From NCBI RefSeq assembly GCF_018873765.1, contig NC_057918.1, positions 66,940,871 to 67,004,870 of the forward strand: 64,000 nt of DNA, given 5' to 3'. The DNA is from Telopea speciosissima. Its lineage: Eukaryota > Streptophyta > Magnoliopsida > Proteales > Proteaceae. This document shows positions 32,401-43,429 of the stretch, piece after piece (within the stretch, counting starts at the first letter, position 1; every line of letters begins with the position of its first letter). The translations under genes and the position numbers were made by a program. The notes below the pieces were generated by a model. The model was not told the origin of the DNA. It made no database searches and saw only the letters and a list, made by a program, of their open reading frames with translations.

Positions 32401-35400
32401 ATATTTTTAGAGTGACAATCAAAGTTATTAGCTCTAAGGTGGTATGTGGGTTGTGAGTAGCTGCTTGAACCAAAACATCCTAAACTGATATTTGTAAAAT
32501 AGGAACATATCTTGTATGCATGTATTTTTTTCCCCTAATTTTCTTCAGAAACATTCTTTTTCTAATTTTATTCCATTTTTCAATTATAGCCTCATTAGAA
32601 TCAGGGACATTTATTTCATGTTTTTCTAAATCATGGAATCAGCATTGAACTTGCTAATTTATGTGAACATATCTTTATATCAATATATTGAAGTGCAGTG
32701 AAACTGAGATATGTTAAGGAATCTGAAGAACTGCGCCGTGCTATGGAGCCCTTGGATCTGATTAAAAGAGTAAGTACAACTGTGTAGTACGATAGTTTAG
32801 AGGTCATACCATTACCTGTTCCAGCCAGTTTCTCTTGCTGAAAAGCTGGGTAATTCATTAAGTTTAGGGTTTTGAATTTGGCAAACATTCATGCTGAATC
32901 TAAAAAATCAATTCTTCTTAATTCATTTGTGTATAGGTAAGGGAAATCGAACAAGAAACATATGTAGAACCAGAGGCAGTGAAACCAAAAGCCACTAAAC
33001 AGACTGCTGCAGTTGATCTATCAAAGAGGTTGACGAACTTTCGACCTATTAATGATGCTAATAGCCTGAGAGGTGACTGCTTGAGGCTCAATGGATCTTC
33101 TATTGCATCTTGTTTTAGTTTGGTTTTCTTTTCTTGCACTGCTTTAGCTACTGATCTCCCATAATAATTTTTGACATATGAAAAATCTGTGAGAAATACT
33201 ACATGAGAATATAATTTGTTCTGGAATGTGGATCAAATATATGCTGGAACATGATCAGACCTTTGAAATTTTGAATATAATGTGAAAGAGCCAAGAAATT
33301 GATTAAAATTAAGCTCAACTAAAAGAAAACTTTTAGTGATATATTGTGCAAGTACTGTGGAGATTCAACCTTATTGAAGGCATGAACAGAGATAATAGAG
33401 TACAATTAGTTATGGATTCTATGAAGAAACTGCAATAGTGGCACAAAATGAATTGCCAAGTACAAAATAAAGCAAAAGAGAAAATTTTCAGATCCCTATT
33501 CCTTCAACTCTATATTTATGATTTAGATCTACTGACACGATTCCAACGGTCAAATATTTTACGAAGATTTTTGGGTCCTTTCACCTTATATAACCTCATT
33601 ATTCTTTTCTATGCTGCTCTTCTACATGCTTTTGTTTATAACTGATACACTTGTGCCAGTTGGTCACTTGACCTTAAAAATTTAAACAGTTTTGTGCTTC
33701 TTCAAATGAACACTTTTGTTCTTGATGTGCTTTTCTTCAGGGAGCAGATATTGTTGTTTCTATGGGCTTTTACTTCATTGTTCCCCCTCTCCAATGACTG
33801 TTCACTAGGATAGAAGAAAAAAATATAAAATATCCATGCATCATGATTCAAAATTACCCTGCCCTTCAATGGGTGCAAAATAATAATTTATGTTCAATGT
33901 TCCCATATGCATCTTCTCTAGACATCATAGCTTGATATGGATAACATTTACTAAAATGCTTGATATGGACTAAATGAAGAGTCTTGCAAAGGCCATGGAT
34001 TTAAACAATATAGAGCATTGTTACCATTGATGCTTTTAGATTTGTGGTCACCAGCGCTGACATCAGGGAAGGTTAAGAACCATTACATCAAGAGATGCAT
34101 ATTCAATCTTCCTAGCCTACTAGATATTCAGCGAGATCCATCTTCTAGCCTTGTTCTAATTTTTTGACAATATTGAGAATATGCTCTTTAATCTTACTGA
34201 CCGCTTTTCTTGGTCTGCAAAATGTCTGCTAATTAGGACTAATGAACTCCAATTGGCCTAATGTTATCTTCTTAGTAAGGATGTCACCTGTTAATAATGG
34301 GCATGGATTATTCTAGCCCTATCACAGCCAGAACAGAACCATGCTACAGGCCTGCAAGGAGGATTTCCTCTTTATTGCTATTGTTATTATTATTATTATT
34401 ATTTTTGTGGGGAGGGAGGGGGGATGGCATGTGGAGTCAGGGAGGGGATAACTGCCGTAGCTACATGTCAACTGTGCACTGATCTAAGTCATAACTTGGA
34501 TTAACCTAGCATCACGAAAGTAAGGCCTTTTTGAATAAAGATACTGGTTAGATACTTTAATGATCATTTTTTGTTTCGGAGTGCCACAGGGTAGTAAAGT
34601 GTTTAGAGGGCGGGCCTCCGTGCAAAAGTAAAGGTTGCTCCACTGTGATAAAATGGCCGCGGGTTCGAGTATGGAAACAGCCTCTCTGCCAAAGCAGGGG
34701 TAAGGCTGCGTACATTATGACCCTCCCAGACCCCGCAGTGGCGGGAGCCTCGTGCACTGGGTACACCCCTTTTTTTATAGGGTAGTAAAGTGTTTCCTCT
34801 GTTTGTGTATTGCTGTTGGTGTACCTTGTAGACTTCTGCATATAATCTATGAAATTTCACTTGAAAAAAATATGTTGCAACTTGCCGTATGAGGTCATTT
34901 AGTTGAATTTATCCAAGTGTTGGTGGGATCATGCTAGTGTTAGAACTTAGAAGTATTGACCAAAGACAGGCTATGGCTTGTCTACAGTTCATCTGGACTT
35001 CGATGGTTTACATGTTTGCAAACATTTGTTTGGGTATAGAAGAGAAAAGACCATCACTGAGAACTTTAAGAGCAAAGCTTCTCTGCTGCTTTGAGATTGC
35101 GTGGTCGATCTCTTTTGAACTTTTTCTGTGGCATCCTAAAAATCCTGATCTCTGAAATGACCAACAGTATAGGGTTCTCAGAATACAGAATTGGTAAAAA
35201 TAATTAATCAAGACTAAATTCAGAGTTTAGGCTAAATATAAAATATGCATTGTTCACCCCTGTTTCATTGTATAAATTATTGATTCAGGTTCCATGCCTT
35301 GTAGACTGAAAATTTAGAACCCCCTGCTCCCCCCCCCACAAAAAAAAGAGGAGAGAAAAAGATACTAAGTTGCTAGTTTGGACTGATTCTAGGACTTGGT

Positions 35401-35583
35401 TTCTGTGAACTTTTCTGGATGAACATGTGGATTCTGATATTCTGTTTTGTTTCATTAATGTAACAAGGTTGTTTCTCTTATATATTTGGACTTTCAGCTC
35501 TTGAGGAATGGCGTAAGCGGAAGATGGAAAGAGCCAGGCAAAGAGAACTTGAGAAAAATGGAACAGTCATTGCTCAAGCATAA
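20429..35583 (+). CDS. Conserved plant small membrane-anchored protein, 151 aa, four exons with a 12.1-kb first intron
   Basis: Exons inferred from frame and splice borders: 20429-20591, 32699-32769, 32937-33072, 35498-35583. Together they encode 151 aa without a stop. The N-terminus (MENQQQSWKLKFSFRNATIL) leads into one hydrophobic segment (about residues 17-40, signal anchor). The rest is soluble and charged: LRYVKESEELRRAMEPLDLI (exon 2), KQTAAVDLSKRLTNFR (exon 3) and a basic coiled-coil-like end, ALEEWRKRKMERARQRELEK (exon 4). I recognise this as a small plant protein of unknown function conserved across flowering plants; no biochemical role is claimed. All exon phases agree (1, 0, 1), which strongly supports one gene despite the distance. 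Intron 1 (20592-32698) holds a copia retrotransposon, a TRIM and tandem repeats; intron 3 (33073-35497) holds a SINE. The MUR3-like gene 1.6 kb downstream is convergent. Confidence 0.85.
20592..21254 (+). other. Start of giant intron 1
   Basis: Donor g|gtcctc at 20591/20592. AT/T-rich intronic sequence with no element recognised. Confidence 0.5.
21255..21830. repeat. Three diverged tandem copies of a ~200-bp unit (intron 1)
   Basis: Each unit has the blocks 'ggaacyrntttctctcaa' (21258, 21468, 21661), 'gaagggtg.ttttcatag', 'ggagaaaa.tc.att' and 'ttgataaagaaga' in the same order, about 195-205 bp apart. Diverged, so an old duplication. Confidence 0.75.
21913..22112. repeat. Two tandem copies of a 102-bp unit (intron 1)
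   Basis: Units start 'gcaaaaaagaagcctta' at 21913 and 22015 and share 'gctacttgtrggraaagatg' and 'aattattaaatctac' blocks. Confidence 0.85.
22113..22972. other. Intron 1 sequence without recognised element
   Basis: AT-rich with two A-homopolymers (22266-22280 and 22316-22324). Nothing recognised. Confidence 0.4.
22973..23277 (-). mobile_element. TRIM-like miniature LTR retroelement (305 bp)
   Basis: Two ~64-bp direct repeats (22973-23035 and 23213-23277) share 'cttatcc.aaaagct.gagct' and end 'atcaaca'; the right copy starts TG and ends CA. Directly beside the right copy, read on the minus strand, is catggtattagaacc, close to the initiator-Met-tRNA primer site TGGTATCAGAGC, so the element reads leftward. 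The flanking 5-mers gatat/aatat differ at one base. The interior is non-coding and includes a (CA)n run. Confidence 0.65.
23278..23509. other. Intron 1 between TRIM and copia
   Basis: Nothing recognised. Confidence 0.4.
23510..23795 (+). repeat. 5' LTR of intron-1 copia element
   Basis: Starts TG and ends CA, 286 bp. Shares 'acttgtaattgcaccaatta' and 'gttataaatatctattatg' (TATA-like) with the 3' LTR. The two LTRs differ by many substitutions and indels, so the insertion is old. Confidence 0.9.
23804..23815 (+). other. Copia primer-binding site
   Basis: tggtatcagaac, one mismatch from the initiator-Met-tRNA complement, 8 bases after the 5' LTR. Confidence 0.8.
23906..24139. mobile_element. 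Mutator-type MITE (234 bp) nested in the copia leader
   Basis: Arms of about 95 bp pair: 'aaatcctctgca', 'ttgcggtgcc', 'gagctcgacatgtggaagat' on the left against their complements on the right, around a T/C-rich loop. An identical 9-bp flanking repeat 'tattttcca' lies at 23897-23905 and 24140-24148. Confidence 0.85.
27893..29097. mobile_element. 1.2-kb insertion inside the copia RT gene (class uncertain, possibly solo LTR)
   Basis: The RT reading frame stops at GGAGAGAGTGT (27892) and resumes at AGTGTTAGTAGAGTG (29098). 'agtgt' is duplicated on both sides (27888-27892 and 29098-29102), a 5-bp target size typical of LTR retrotransposons. The inserted sequence begins aatgtaaggcc and ends gatctacatcaa, has no inverted ends and no recognised coding region, and contains the palindrome 'actgttcacgtgaacagt' near its end. 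Confidence 0.65.
29660..30626. mobile_element. Mutator-like non-autonomous element (~967 bp) inside copia RNase H region
   Basis: Interrupts the copia frame between HWEAA and the following Cys. Termini are inverted: left catggattaaagtat, right (reversed) caaggtttaaagtat. The host motif gaggcagcc (29651-29659) recurs as gaggctgcc (30626-30634), an 8-9-bp duplication with one mismatch. The outer parts are built of 'tatcgatac/gtatcgat' motifs. It represents a family seen in fragments at 1270-1505, 9698-9955, 11480-11700, 18050-18210, 41613-41860, 53425-53916 and 58010-58260. Confidence 0.7.
31678..32392. repeat. GGAACCGG-rich repeat with internal 154-bp tandem duplication (intron 1)
   Basis: Left edge gtaaggtcaatttt and right edge gaccaattgacacccctac are imperfect inverted ends like the 'GGGTGTCAA' MITEs. 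Inside, a 154-bp unit starting 'attaaatatatgtag' at 32015 is repeated at 32169 with few differences. Confidence 0.55.
33073..34604 (+). other. Intron 3 of the 151-aa protein gene, left part
   Basis: AT-rich, with an (ATT)n run at about 34377-34401. No element recognised apart from the SINE that follows. Confidence 0.4.
34605..34778 (+). mobile_element. Au-type SINE (174 bp) with 17-bp target duplication
   Basis: Internal blocks ggttgctccactgtga, gccgcgggttcgag (B-box-like), aagcaggggtaaggctgcg, gaccccgcagtggcgggagc and ctcgtgcactgggtacaccc followed by a T run match the plant Au SINE family as I know it. A perfect 17-bp direct repeat agggtagtaaagtgttt flanks it (34588-34604 and 34779-34795), which fixes the ends. 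Inserted in sense orientation in intron 3. Confidence 0.9.
34779..35497 (+). other. Intron 3, right part
   Basis: Ends with acceptor atttggactttcag at 35497. Nothing else recognised. Confidence 0.4.
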
Positions 35584-37228
35584 GATCAATTTCTAAATTA
35601 CAATTACAAGCCCAACTATGATGGAGTAGAGGATTATCCCTCACTCTTTGAAGGTGTAAACTCATAAACTTTTTACCAAAAAAAAAAAGCAACTCTTAAA
35701 CTTGTTATATTGTAAAGCTATAGCTAACTTATTATTGTGTATTCTCGAGTTTCATACTCAATATCATGAAGATCTATATTTGCAATCATTCAACTCCCTA
35801 TGCTTGTGTCATAATGACTTGGTGTGGTAAGTGAAAATTTATATGGATTTGCCAATCAATAAAACCGTATCTTTTCACTTTCTGGAGCAGTACTGGCAAC
35901 TTGGTTCTTGTTTTGGACCTCAGAACGTTTCTAATGGCCATTAGAACATTAGATTTTGAAGCAAATATTACCTGATTATCCACTAGGTTTCTATTTTGGT
36001 TGTACCATACAAGTATGATACGGGCTCCAAGCTTCAAATCCTCTTTGTATGGAGACTTGGTATTCTGGATTCTGTTTGAGATTTGAGACTTGTTCTAACT
36101 TGGGAGACATAAAGTGTCCAGCTCTTATAGGTGGTAATTGGTATTGAAAGACAAATTATCCAATTTAAAATCCACCTTCTCCATTTCCTGGCCTTTTCAT
36201 TGAAGTGAAACAGCAAAAATTGCAAGCAAAGTTTTCAGAACTACAAACTCGGGCTGGTGGCAGACCGAGATTTTTCGATCTCATCAGGGAGGTTCAGGCA
36301 TTAAAACCATATATGGACACTTTGTGCTCCTGCAGGAAGACGTCCATGTAAATTGAGTTCTACCCAGCCATGACACTGCCTCACCAGTGCAAACTTCCTC
36401 TACTGTTGCTCATAGCACCACTGAGATGAGCACAAGTACAATTTTAACAGGATAAATTGTTTCAGAAAACATATACAGAACCGGCCTCATGCTCTTCTAC
36501 TATGAGTACAGAAGCCAATAGCCTACATACCGTGCAGATCTCCTTTAAATTACTGAAGAAGACTTACCTCCCCTGAAAACAGATTAATCACCCTTAAACG
36601 TTTTACAAAGAATATCAGATTCATTTCCTCTCTAAATCCATCTCATCGTTTACCCTGAAAAATTAGTCCAGTTGTGGAACTCAAGGAATGATGCATCTAT
36701 TAAGCCACATTGCCACAGAAGGCAGATGCAGCCATGCTGATCAACTGCATGCAAGTTCAAATGAATTCCAAGGTGAACTCTGATACTTTAATGTAATTGA
36801 TAAGTATCTAACCAGGATGGAGTTACTAGAAATTGATGAATGATAATGCTTATTAGTCTTCTTGTATTCTTTGACATGATCAAAGAGCTAAAGGAACATA
36901 TGATTACAGTCTACTGTGTGAACAACTTTTCAAAGAATAATAATAATAATAGATACATCAATGCAAAATGGAATGAATCTGACTTTTACTGAAACAAAAT
37001 TATTTCGAATGTGGAGAACATTTCTCTCACATTTACATGTAAACAAGGTTTAACAAAGGTGAGAGAAGATAAATGGCAAGTTCTCAAAGAATTCATCACA
37101 AGGTTCTCATTAGGTATCTATCATACTTGCCATCACTCACCCACTTGTGGAGCTAGGATCGTTCAAGCCCCTGACTGCTGGAATCATGCTTGACTGGAAT
37201 TTATATGATGAAGTTTCTTTTCCTCCAG
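35584..37228. other. 3' flanks of two convergent genes
   Basis: Non-coding between the 151-aa gene and the MUR3-like gene; it must hold both 3' UTRs. A possible plant poly(A) region lies near 35660-35700 (A-rich). An (AAT)n run is at 36938-36950. No third gene recognised. Confidence 0.45.
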
Positions 37229-38890
37229 TCATGATTTGTCCCTTTGTTCATTCTTCCAAGAATTCTTAGCAGCTTCTGCAGATGAACCATCTGAATCCCC
37301 ATTATCCTTTGGTTTTGAGAAGAAAGGATCCCATTCATGAGGCCCTACCTCACGTTGTCCTTCCTCTAGCAGTGCATACTTCCAAGCATTCTCCTCAATA
37401 AAGTTAGGATCCTCACGGTCTTCAATAATGTCCTTTCTCAACTTGGTAACTTTGTCAATAACAGCCTGCACTGCTACATCAAATGCATCTTTAAGAGTCT
37501 CCAATCTTGACCTTGGATCTGCAAATATCAATCTTGGTATGAGGCTTATAACCTCCTCCCTCATGATTTTCACCTGCTCTGGAGAAATTTGGAGAAGCCT
37601 TTCCTCGATGCTAACTCCCTTCTTACGTATATCATCCTCCGGAATGAACACCGAGTACTTCGAATAATTCCTTGGCAGATGCCATGTGTACTGTGCGTAA
37701 GCTGAGCCAGGATGGAAGAAGACAGGTATACAACCAGCCAACATGGAGTCAAATGCTGATCTTCGAGTGTAAGAATCACCCTGAGGTTGAAGGCAAAACA
37801 GAGAACTCTGGAACATCTGCATAATACTGCTTGGAGAATGACATTTGCTCTCCCCAAAATCACATTCCAATAACTTTCCAACCTTGGAATTCTTGCACTG
37901 CTCAATGATCTGCCCTCTAATTGATTTGGGATTGCCAGGACGTGGAGCTCCAGCAAAAGAGAAAAGCCATGGTCTCTCCAATTTCCTCATGCGATCCTGC
38001 CACAAAAAGACATCAGCATCGTTTGCTGGATGGAAGTAGGTAGGGTATGGTATAGCAAAATCATTGGCATTCCATGGGCTCGATTCAACCACCAGCATCG
38101 ACATGTTCTTCGCAGCTGGAAGAAACAAAAGCTTGCTACCCCAGTCAGAATCTTGATCAGTTAATCTTCTGAAATCCCAGGTTATTCGGCCAGCAACCAA
38201 GAAATGGTCCTTTCCACCCATAACATTCCACTCCGGTCTCTTAGCAAGCCAATCCACCAAAGCAAGAGAAGATGCATCTCGAACGGAAGTGTTGTAACCC
38301 CAAAGGTAGCGGGATATATCCAAACCAGCATAGAATGGAACGAAGATGGCAGCAGCAATCGAAGAATCTTGTGTCAAGCACTCATACTGTTTCATTCTGT
38401 TACTAAAGATTACATCCACAGCAAACTGGTTGGTGGCATACCATCCAGTATTAGAGAAAACACCTTCAACATTCTCCAGTGGAGGGCCAAGCCCAGCATT
38501 GCTGGTGAATTTACACATGTTGGTCCAGAGGCTGAGACTCTTGCACTCCTTGAGCATTTCCTCATTGAACTGTGGAGGGAGATCATGGACATAAATGTAC
38601 CTTCCCCCACAAGGATCACTCTTGTTCTCTACTGTTCTCAAAGCCCGCATGAACGGATAGTTATCCGGCGAACGACGAGCCTTGAGTTGCTTGCTTTGCG
38701 ATGGATTAGGTTCTATGTTTATGGATTCATCAATGTTGCCACGTCCAATGAAAACAAAATGGAAGTAGAAGAGTAATAACCAGAACAAGACAGACAAAGA
38801 CAGTAACCAACAAAGACGAGACTGTTGATTCTTTCCGGTAGCTTTCTCCATTAGCTCAGGAGGATTGCTCGCCGACGGACGGCGTCTCAT
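37229..38890 (-). CDS. MUR3/KATAMARI1-like xyloglucan galactosyltransferase (GT47), 553 aa
   Basis: A single uninterrupted coding exon, 553 aa, the usual size and intronless form of the family. It is a type II Golgi protein: short cytosolic N-terminus, one membrane anchor (about residues 27-48), a stem, then the exostosin/GT47 domain from [20 protein letters not shown] (residue 94) to about 445. Family signatures include [67 protein letters not shown] and [24 protein letters not shown]. Known relatives (MUR3, XLT2) add galactose from UDP-Gal to xyloglucan side chains in the Golgi. Which xylosyl position this protein uses, or whether it acts on another glycan, cannot be told from the sequence. 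Intact. It is convergent with the 151-aa protein gene. Confidence 0.93.
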   Translation of the reverse strand: MRRRPSASNPPELMEKATGKNQQSRLCWLLSLSVLFWLLLFYFHFVFIGRGNIDESINIEPNPSQSKQLKARRSPDNYPFMRALRTVENKSDPCGGRYIYVHDLPPQFNEEMLKECKSLSLWTNMCKFTSNAGLGPPLENVEGVFSNTGWYATNQFAVDVIFSNRMKQYECLTQDSSIAAAIFVPFYAGLDISRYLWGYNTSVRDASSLALVDWLAKRPEWNVMGGKDHFLVAGRITWDFRRLTDQDSDWGSKLLFLPAAKNMSMLVVESSPWNANDFAIPYPTYFHPANDADVFLWQDRMRKLERPWLFSFAGAPRPGNPKSIRGQIIEQCKNSKVGKLLECDFGESKCHSPSSIMQMFQSSLFCLQPQGDSYTRRSAFDSMLAGCIPVFFHPGSAYAQYTWHLPRNYSKYSVFIPEDDIRKKGVSIEERLLQISPEQVKIMREEVISLIPRLIFADPRSRLETLKDAFDVAVQAVIDKVTKLRKDIIEDREDPNFIEENAWKYALLEEGQREVGPHEWDPFFSKPKDNGDSDGSSAEAAKNSWKNEQRDKS

Positions 38891-38905
38891 CAGATATCAA
38901 TAGGA

Positions 38906-39390
38906 CTGGTTTCGATCAGTCAACAACAAAAATCCGAAATGGGTCTTCCAGATTGGGCACATAAAGGTAATTCTACCATCGAAAACCCAAGAATCTCAGA
39001 TTACACAAACTCTAGCGTTAATCCAGAATCATAAAATGGATCAAGCGGAACTCAAATTCGTCAAGATTCAAACAACCTCCAATTCAAAACCCCAAACAAA
39101 TCCTAAACAAGTTCAGCAAATCAAGACTAGACAGAGAACTCGAAAGCTAAGAATCAGAACCCAATATCAGAACAAAACCTGAATGATCAAACAAAACAAC
39201 CTAAACCGAAATCAGAACCCAATGGATTCATTCATACAGAACTGTACCTTTCACGAGAAAAGGTAGAAAAAAATTTAACCTTGGATCTTCCAAATATGTC
39301 TTAGTAGTCAAGAAATTGGAACCAGATCTAGTTGATAATCTAGTTAAACTTTCAGGAAAAATTCTACGAAGGATGGGAAGCAGAACTTAC
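38906..39390 (-). other. Probable 5'-UTR intron of the MUR3-like gene
   Basis: On the minus strand a strong donor ccct|gtaagttctg (39390) and an acceptor gatcgaaaccag|tcc (38906) lie in the leader, 15 bases before the ATG at 38890. Inferred from splice motifs only. Confidence 0.5.
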
Positions 39391-39466
39391 AGGGTTTCCG
39401 GTGCATTGACAAGACTAGTAGTGTCTTTTGGATCTTCTCGTTTTGGAAGTGTTTACAGAGTTTTCT

Positions 39467-39477
39467 GTTTATAAACC
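39467..39477 (-). promoter_or_regulatory. TATA box of the MUR3-like gene
   Basis: ggtttataaac on the minus strand, with a cytosine/adenine-rich likely start about 30 bases downstream (~39440). Confidence 0.55.
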
Positions 39478-39479
39478 GA

Positions 39480-40389
39480 GATGACAAGCTGGCGCACGTT
39501 AGGATTGTACGCCGCCCTCGTCTTGTCGGTCGGTGAGCCGTGGTAGGGAAAATTATCTCCTCCAATCCCTGTCTGGCTCAGTTCCTCAGATCTTCTAATA
39601 GGGGGTGGACCTCACCAGGGCAAAGTATTTGGGCAGGAGTAGGGTGGTCATTCCAACACCCCTTTGTTAGAGGAAGTTGGTAACTGGGCCGGGCAGAGAA
39701 GAACTAGATGTGATAAAGATCTCTCGTGGTAGGATCATTATTTTCTCAAGTTCCCTGTGCAATACAGTTGTCTGATTCCTCTCATAGGGGGCAAAAATGA
39801 CAATTTAACCACACTCGGGCAGTGTGTTTGGGCAGGGGGGTTAAATCATTAACCGGACAACCAGGTGGGCAGGAACCTGACAGGGCAAAAAGCACTCGGC
39901 CTATATGCCGCGTTGGATCATTTGCTGATGTGTTCCTTTTGCATGCCATGTCGGATCGGTTGCTTATGGGTACTCCTTTTGCATGCCACGTCGGATGCTA
40001 AGCTAACGTGCCTTAGGCCACCAACCCGAGATTGACGCTGCATGATTGCAAAGATTTATAGACTTTATAAGCCCAAAATGTTGACCACTTTTGCTTATTA
40101 GTGCTCATAATTATATATATGTATATATAGATATTTTATGAAAATAACTATGAACATATTCGATGTCTTAAGAAGTGTAGAGATATCAGATGCCAATCAT
40201 ACGATTGTGATCGTTAATCAGATTCACTATAGAGCGAGACATTGGTGGGTCCCAGGGTTTAAGCATGTAATGCTTCTTTGATCCAATGAGATGAAAACAA
40301 ATGGAATTCATATAAGAGAAGTAGAGAGTCACCAAGACCATGGATATAGGTAGGGTTCACTCGGCCTAGTTCGGGCCAGTTTTGGTGTG
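39480..40389. other. Upstream intergenic region of the MUR3-like gene
   Basis: The blocks 'agggcaaagtatttgggcag' (~39618) and 'cgggcagtgtgtttgggcag' (~39817) look like two diverged copies of the same repeat. A near-duplicate pair 'cttttgcatgccatgtcgg' and 'cttttgcatgccacgtcgg' lies around 39937 and 39972. No gene seen. Confidence 0.4.
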
Positions 40390-41440
40390 GGAATGGTGAA
40401 TTCAAAATCAAACCAATAGCGAAAGTTCAGTTTTTGGTTTTGGGTCGTATCGATTTGTTATCAGGGTCGGTTTCAACTTTGGTCCGATTTATTTTTAACA
40501 TGAAATTATTCTTTTGCCCATCAAATTAACCATGTGCTCATTAAAGAACAAGAGTGAAATCCAATGAAATAAAAATTTTGAAACAATTCTTCAACAATTT
40601 TAGAAATTTCTATCCTACTTTATTTCTATTTCATTAAAATAAAGTACAAAAATCAAACCAAATAATTTCTAACATAGAAATCACCTCCTAAAATCGAAAT
40701 AGAAATCATACCAAATCAAACCCATGAAGCATCTATGAACTCTGGTTTTGAAGGAATACCCCAAGAAACTAAAGCGAGAGGGATCCAACAAGGTGCCTCA
40801 AGGAGATTTATCGTTGGGATTCAAAAAAACATAGAAATTTGAACTGATTCAACAAAAATGTTACATTGATTAACAGAGAGTTAGAACACAACCCTTGGCC
40901 ATTGGAGCTTTTCACCGCTCCTTTTAATTGCAGTTTGAAGGACTTGAACTATGTGTGTATTAAGAAAATGGATAAATTAATCATTTGAATGGATTAGGAT
41001 CGTCTCTAGGAAACCCAATGCCCAGGGTGCTGCCAGGGGGCATCCAGTGGTTGAGCTGTGCCGCACACAACTCGATGCATGTCTAAGGATATATGCGGCA
41101 CAGCCCAACAAGCAACAGCTGGCAATACCCTGGGCGTGCTGGGCTCCCTAGAGACGAGTTAAATTCCATTTGCATAGCCCATAATTTAGCCTTTAAAGCT
41201 AAAAGTTAGAAGTAGGAAGTTTTTTTTGTTTTGGTAATAAAGTAGGAAGTTAAATGCCTTATAAAATTGGTGAATGTACTTCTTATATTCTCTAAAATTG
41301 TATCACGATGGGTAGGCATCTTTGTATCCCACATGGGAGGATCGATGGTACAAAAATTTTGTAGGTAGGTAGGACCTACAAAATGCACACCGATTACTAA
41401 ATAAAGTTGGCCATGTGATAAAACAAATGATTGAGAATTA
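40390..41440. repeat. Dispersed repeat, copy A (paired with 44690-46135)
   Basis: Shares long collinear stretches with copy B, for example 'ttaaccatgtgctcattaaa', 'gaaactaaagcga.agggat', 'gtgtattaagaaaatggat' and 'ggcatctttgtatcccacat'. Copy A lacks the MITE found at 44751-45388 in copy B but has its own 176-bp insertion at 40991-41166. Class unknown; non-coding. Confidence 0.85.
40991..41166. mobile_element. Mutator-type MITE (176 bp) in repeat copy A
   Basis: Absent from the matching site in copy B (catttgaatagccca at about 45921). Ends are inverted: 'cgtctctagg' at 41001 and 'cctagagacg' at 41147-41156, with weaker pairing outward. The flanks catttgaat (40982-40990) and catttgcat (41167-41175) are a 9-bp duplication with one mismatch. 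Confidence 0.8.
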
Positions 41441-41610
41441 AGATCTACAAAGAAGGTAAGAAGGTAGGTGTATGAGACTACGGAGGAATGCATGGGCATA
41501 AAAGGGAGAATATGCCCATTATATAAGATCTACAAAGAAGGTAAGAAGGTAGGTGTATGAGACTACGGAGGAATGCATGGGCATAAAAGGGAGAATATGC
41601 CCATTATATA
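41441..41610. repeat. Perfect tandem duplication of 85 bp
   Basis: Units 41441-41525 and 41526-41610 are identical as far as I can read, starting agatctacaaagaaggtaag and ending tgcccattatata. Identity suggests a recent event or an assembly duplication. Confidence 0.95.
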
Positions 41611-43429
41611 AGACCATGGTTTGAGGTTTTGGTATCGTATTACCCGATATATAACGGTTTTGTGAGTGATCGATCTCGATATCGTATCAATATCGTATCA
41701 GTGATATGGTACAGATAAGGGGTAAATTTGTTAAAAACCTCATTTTTAAATGAGAATCTGGGGCAAATTTTTATGGTGCGGTCAATCCGTGCCAATACTA
41801 GTCTAATACCGTATCAATTTCCAAATTGACAGATTCCCGTTCTGATACCATGCACTAAAATCATGTATAAGATGGATGTTTATTAAATTTCTGGTTGAAA
41901 TTTGAGACATCACTAATCTACATCATTCCTTAAATAATCAAAACTGTCACATCAGCCTTCTATAATGACCCAACTGGATATGTGTCATATGCCCACTCTG
42001 ATTGGACCACGTGGAACTGCTTGTCCTCAAGGATCAAGGGTTCCACAACTCTTTCCATATATTAGATAGAAAATTTGTTTTTGGGATTCAATGTATTTCA
42101 TAAAATAAATTACTAATTAATTGTCTGTATTTTGATATAATATTATGATATTATTCTTATGGGAAAAGATTCTCTAAGTCAAACAGTCGTGGTGGGTAGA
42201 TTAGCTCTCTCATGAAATGACCTCTCTACCCTTCTATAGTTTCGTCAGTCTTCTATACTCCCCTATGTCTCTTGTTCCCTAAACCCATCCCTTATTTATT
42301 TTAGTATCTTTTTAGATATCGACTAAGAGAGAGAAGAATACATGGCATCAACAACAATTCTACCACATGTTAGGACATGAAATAAAAACCATGGAACTCA
42401 AGTTTGGTTATATCACCATGCAATAATTGTTGTTTTATTATTATTATTATTTTTTCATTTGTTATGGAGCATTACACTTTAAAATATTTAGGCAATTACT
42501 TATTAGGAAAATCTTATTGTAATCAACATCAGCAGAAAGAAAAATCATAACCATATATTTTTGCCTTTTTAGTATAACACGGTTTTTTTTTTTTTTTTTT
42601 GCAATGAATAAATCCTATCATTTTGCATAAATATTGCATTAAATACTGTATTAAATAACTAATTTTTTGAAAATCCTTTTTTAGGGTTGAATTAAATAAA
42701 TTTAACAATAAGATAAAAGCCAAATAAAATAAGGTTACGATTGGTGAGAACAAGTTACACTCTTTATTAAAATTTATCAAAACAAAAAACCCAGTGAAAA
42801 CTGTCCCCTTAAGTTATAAAACCCAGCATTATAAATGGGAAGTTCAACTGCCCATGGAATTGATTAATTAGTTCTAGAAGAGGACTTGTTCTCAAGAATC
42901 CCCTTCTCCTTTTGATGAGATCTCCTTTGGACATGTTCCTACATAAATGAAGAAAAATAATAAAAAAACTGAATTGACTCATTTTTCTTAGATAAGTTTT
43001 TTTTTTTTTATAAATATTTTTCTTAGATAAGCCATGGCTATAAGTTGCAACTTTTGTGAACCCATGAGTCAAGGTTATGGTGACCAAGTACCATTTCCAC
43101 CTATGGTTTCAAGAATTGGATTGGAATAATGTTATTCTCATAACTTATTTTGAAATCTGCTATAAATGTTCTTTGATCTCTATTTTTTTTTTTTTATTAA
43201 AAAAAATAACAGAATATCAATGAAATTTATTTATTTAGTTAGATCAATAAGACTTCAGAATAAAAAATTCCAAAAACAATATCATATGTGTGAAAATCTT
43301 TGCTTCTTTTTACTTGGTCTAATTTCTAGGGTTTCAATCTATTACGATCAGATTCGAATCAAAATCAATAGAGGACAATGTTAGTTTTTAATGAGTTTAA
43401 TTAATTATATTCTAACTATTGGTGTGGGT
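41611..43429. other. Intergenic; repeat-family fragment and AT-rich sequence
   Basis: 41613-41860 begins catggtttgaggttttggta and is full of 'gatatcgtatcaat' motifs, a member of the 29660-30626 family. The rest is AT-rich, with T runs at 42582-42600 and 43179-43195. No gene recognised. Confidence 0.45.

Noticed and set aside
38204-38776. 190-codon open frame on the plus strand
   Set aside because: It lies entirely antisense to the MUR3-like coding exon, has no recognisable family, and its composition follows the gene on the other strand.
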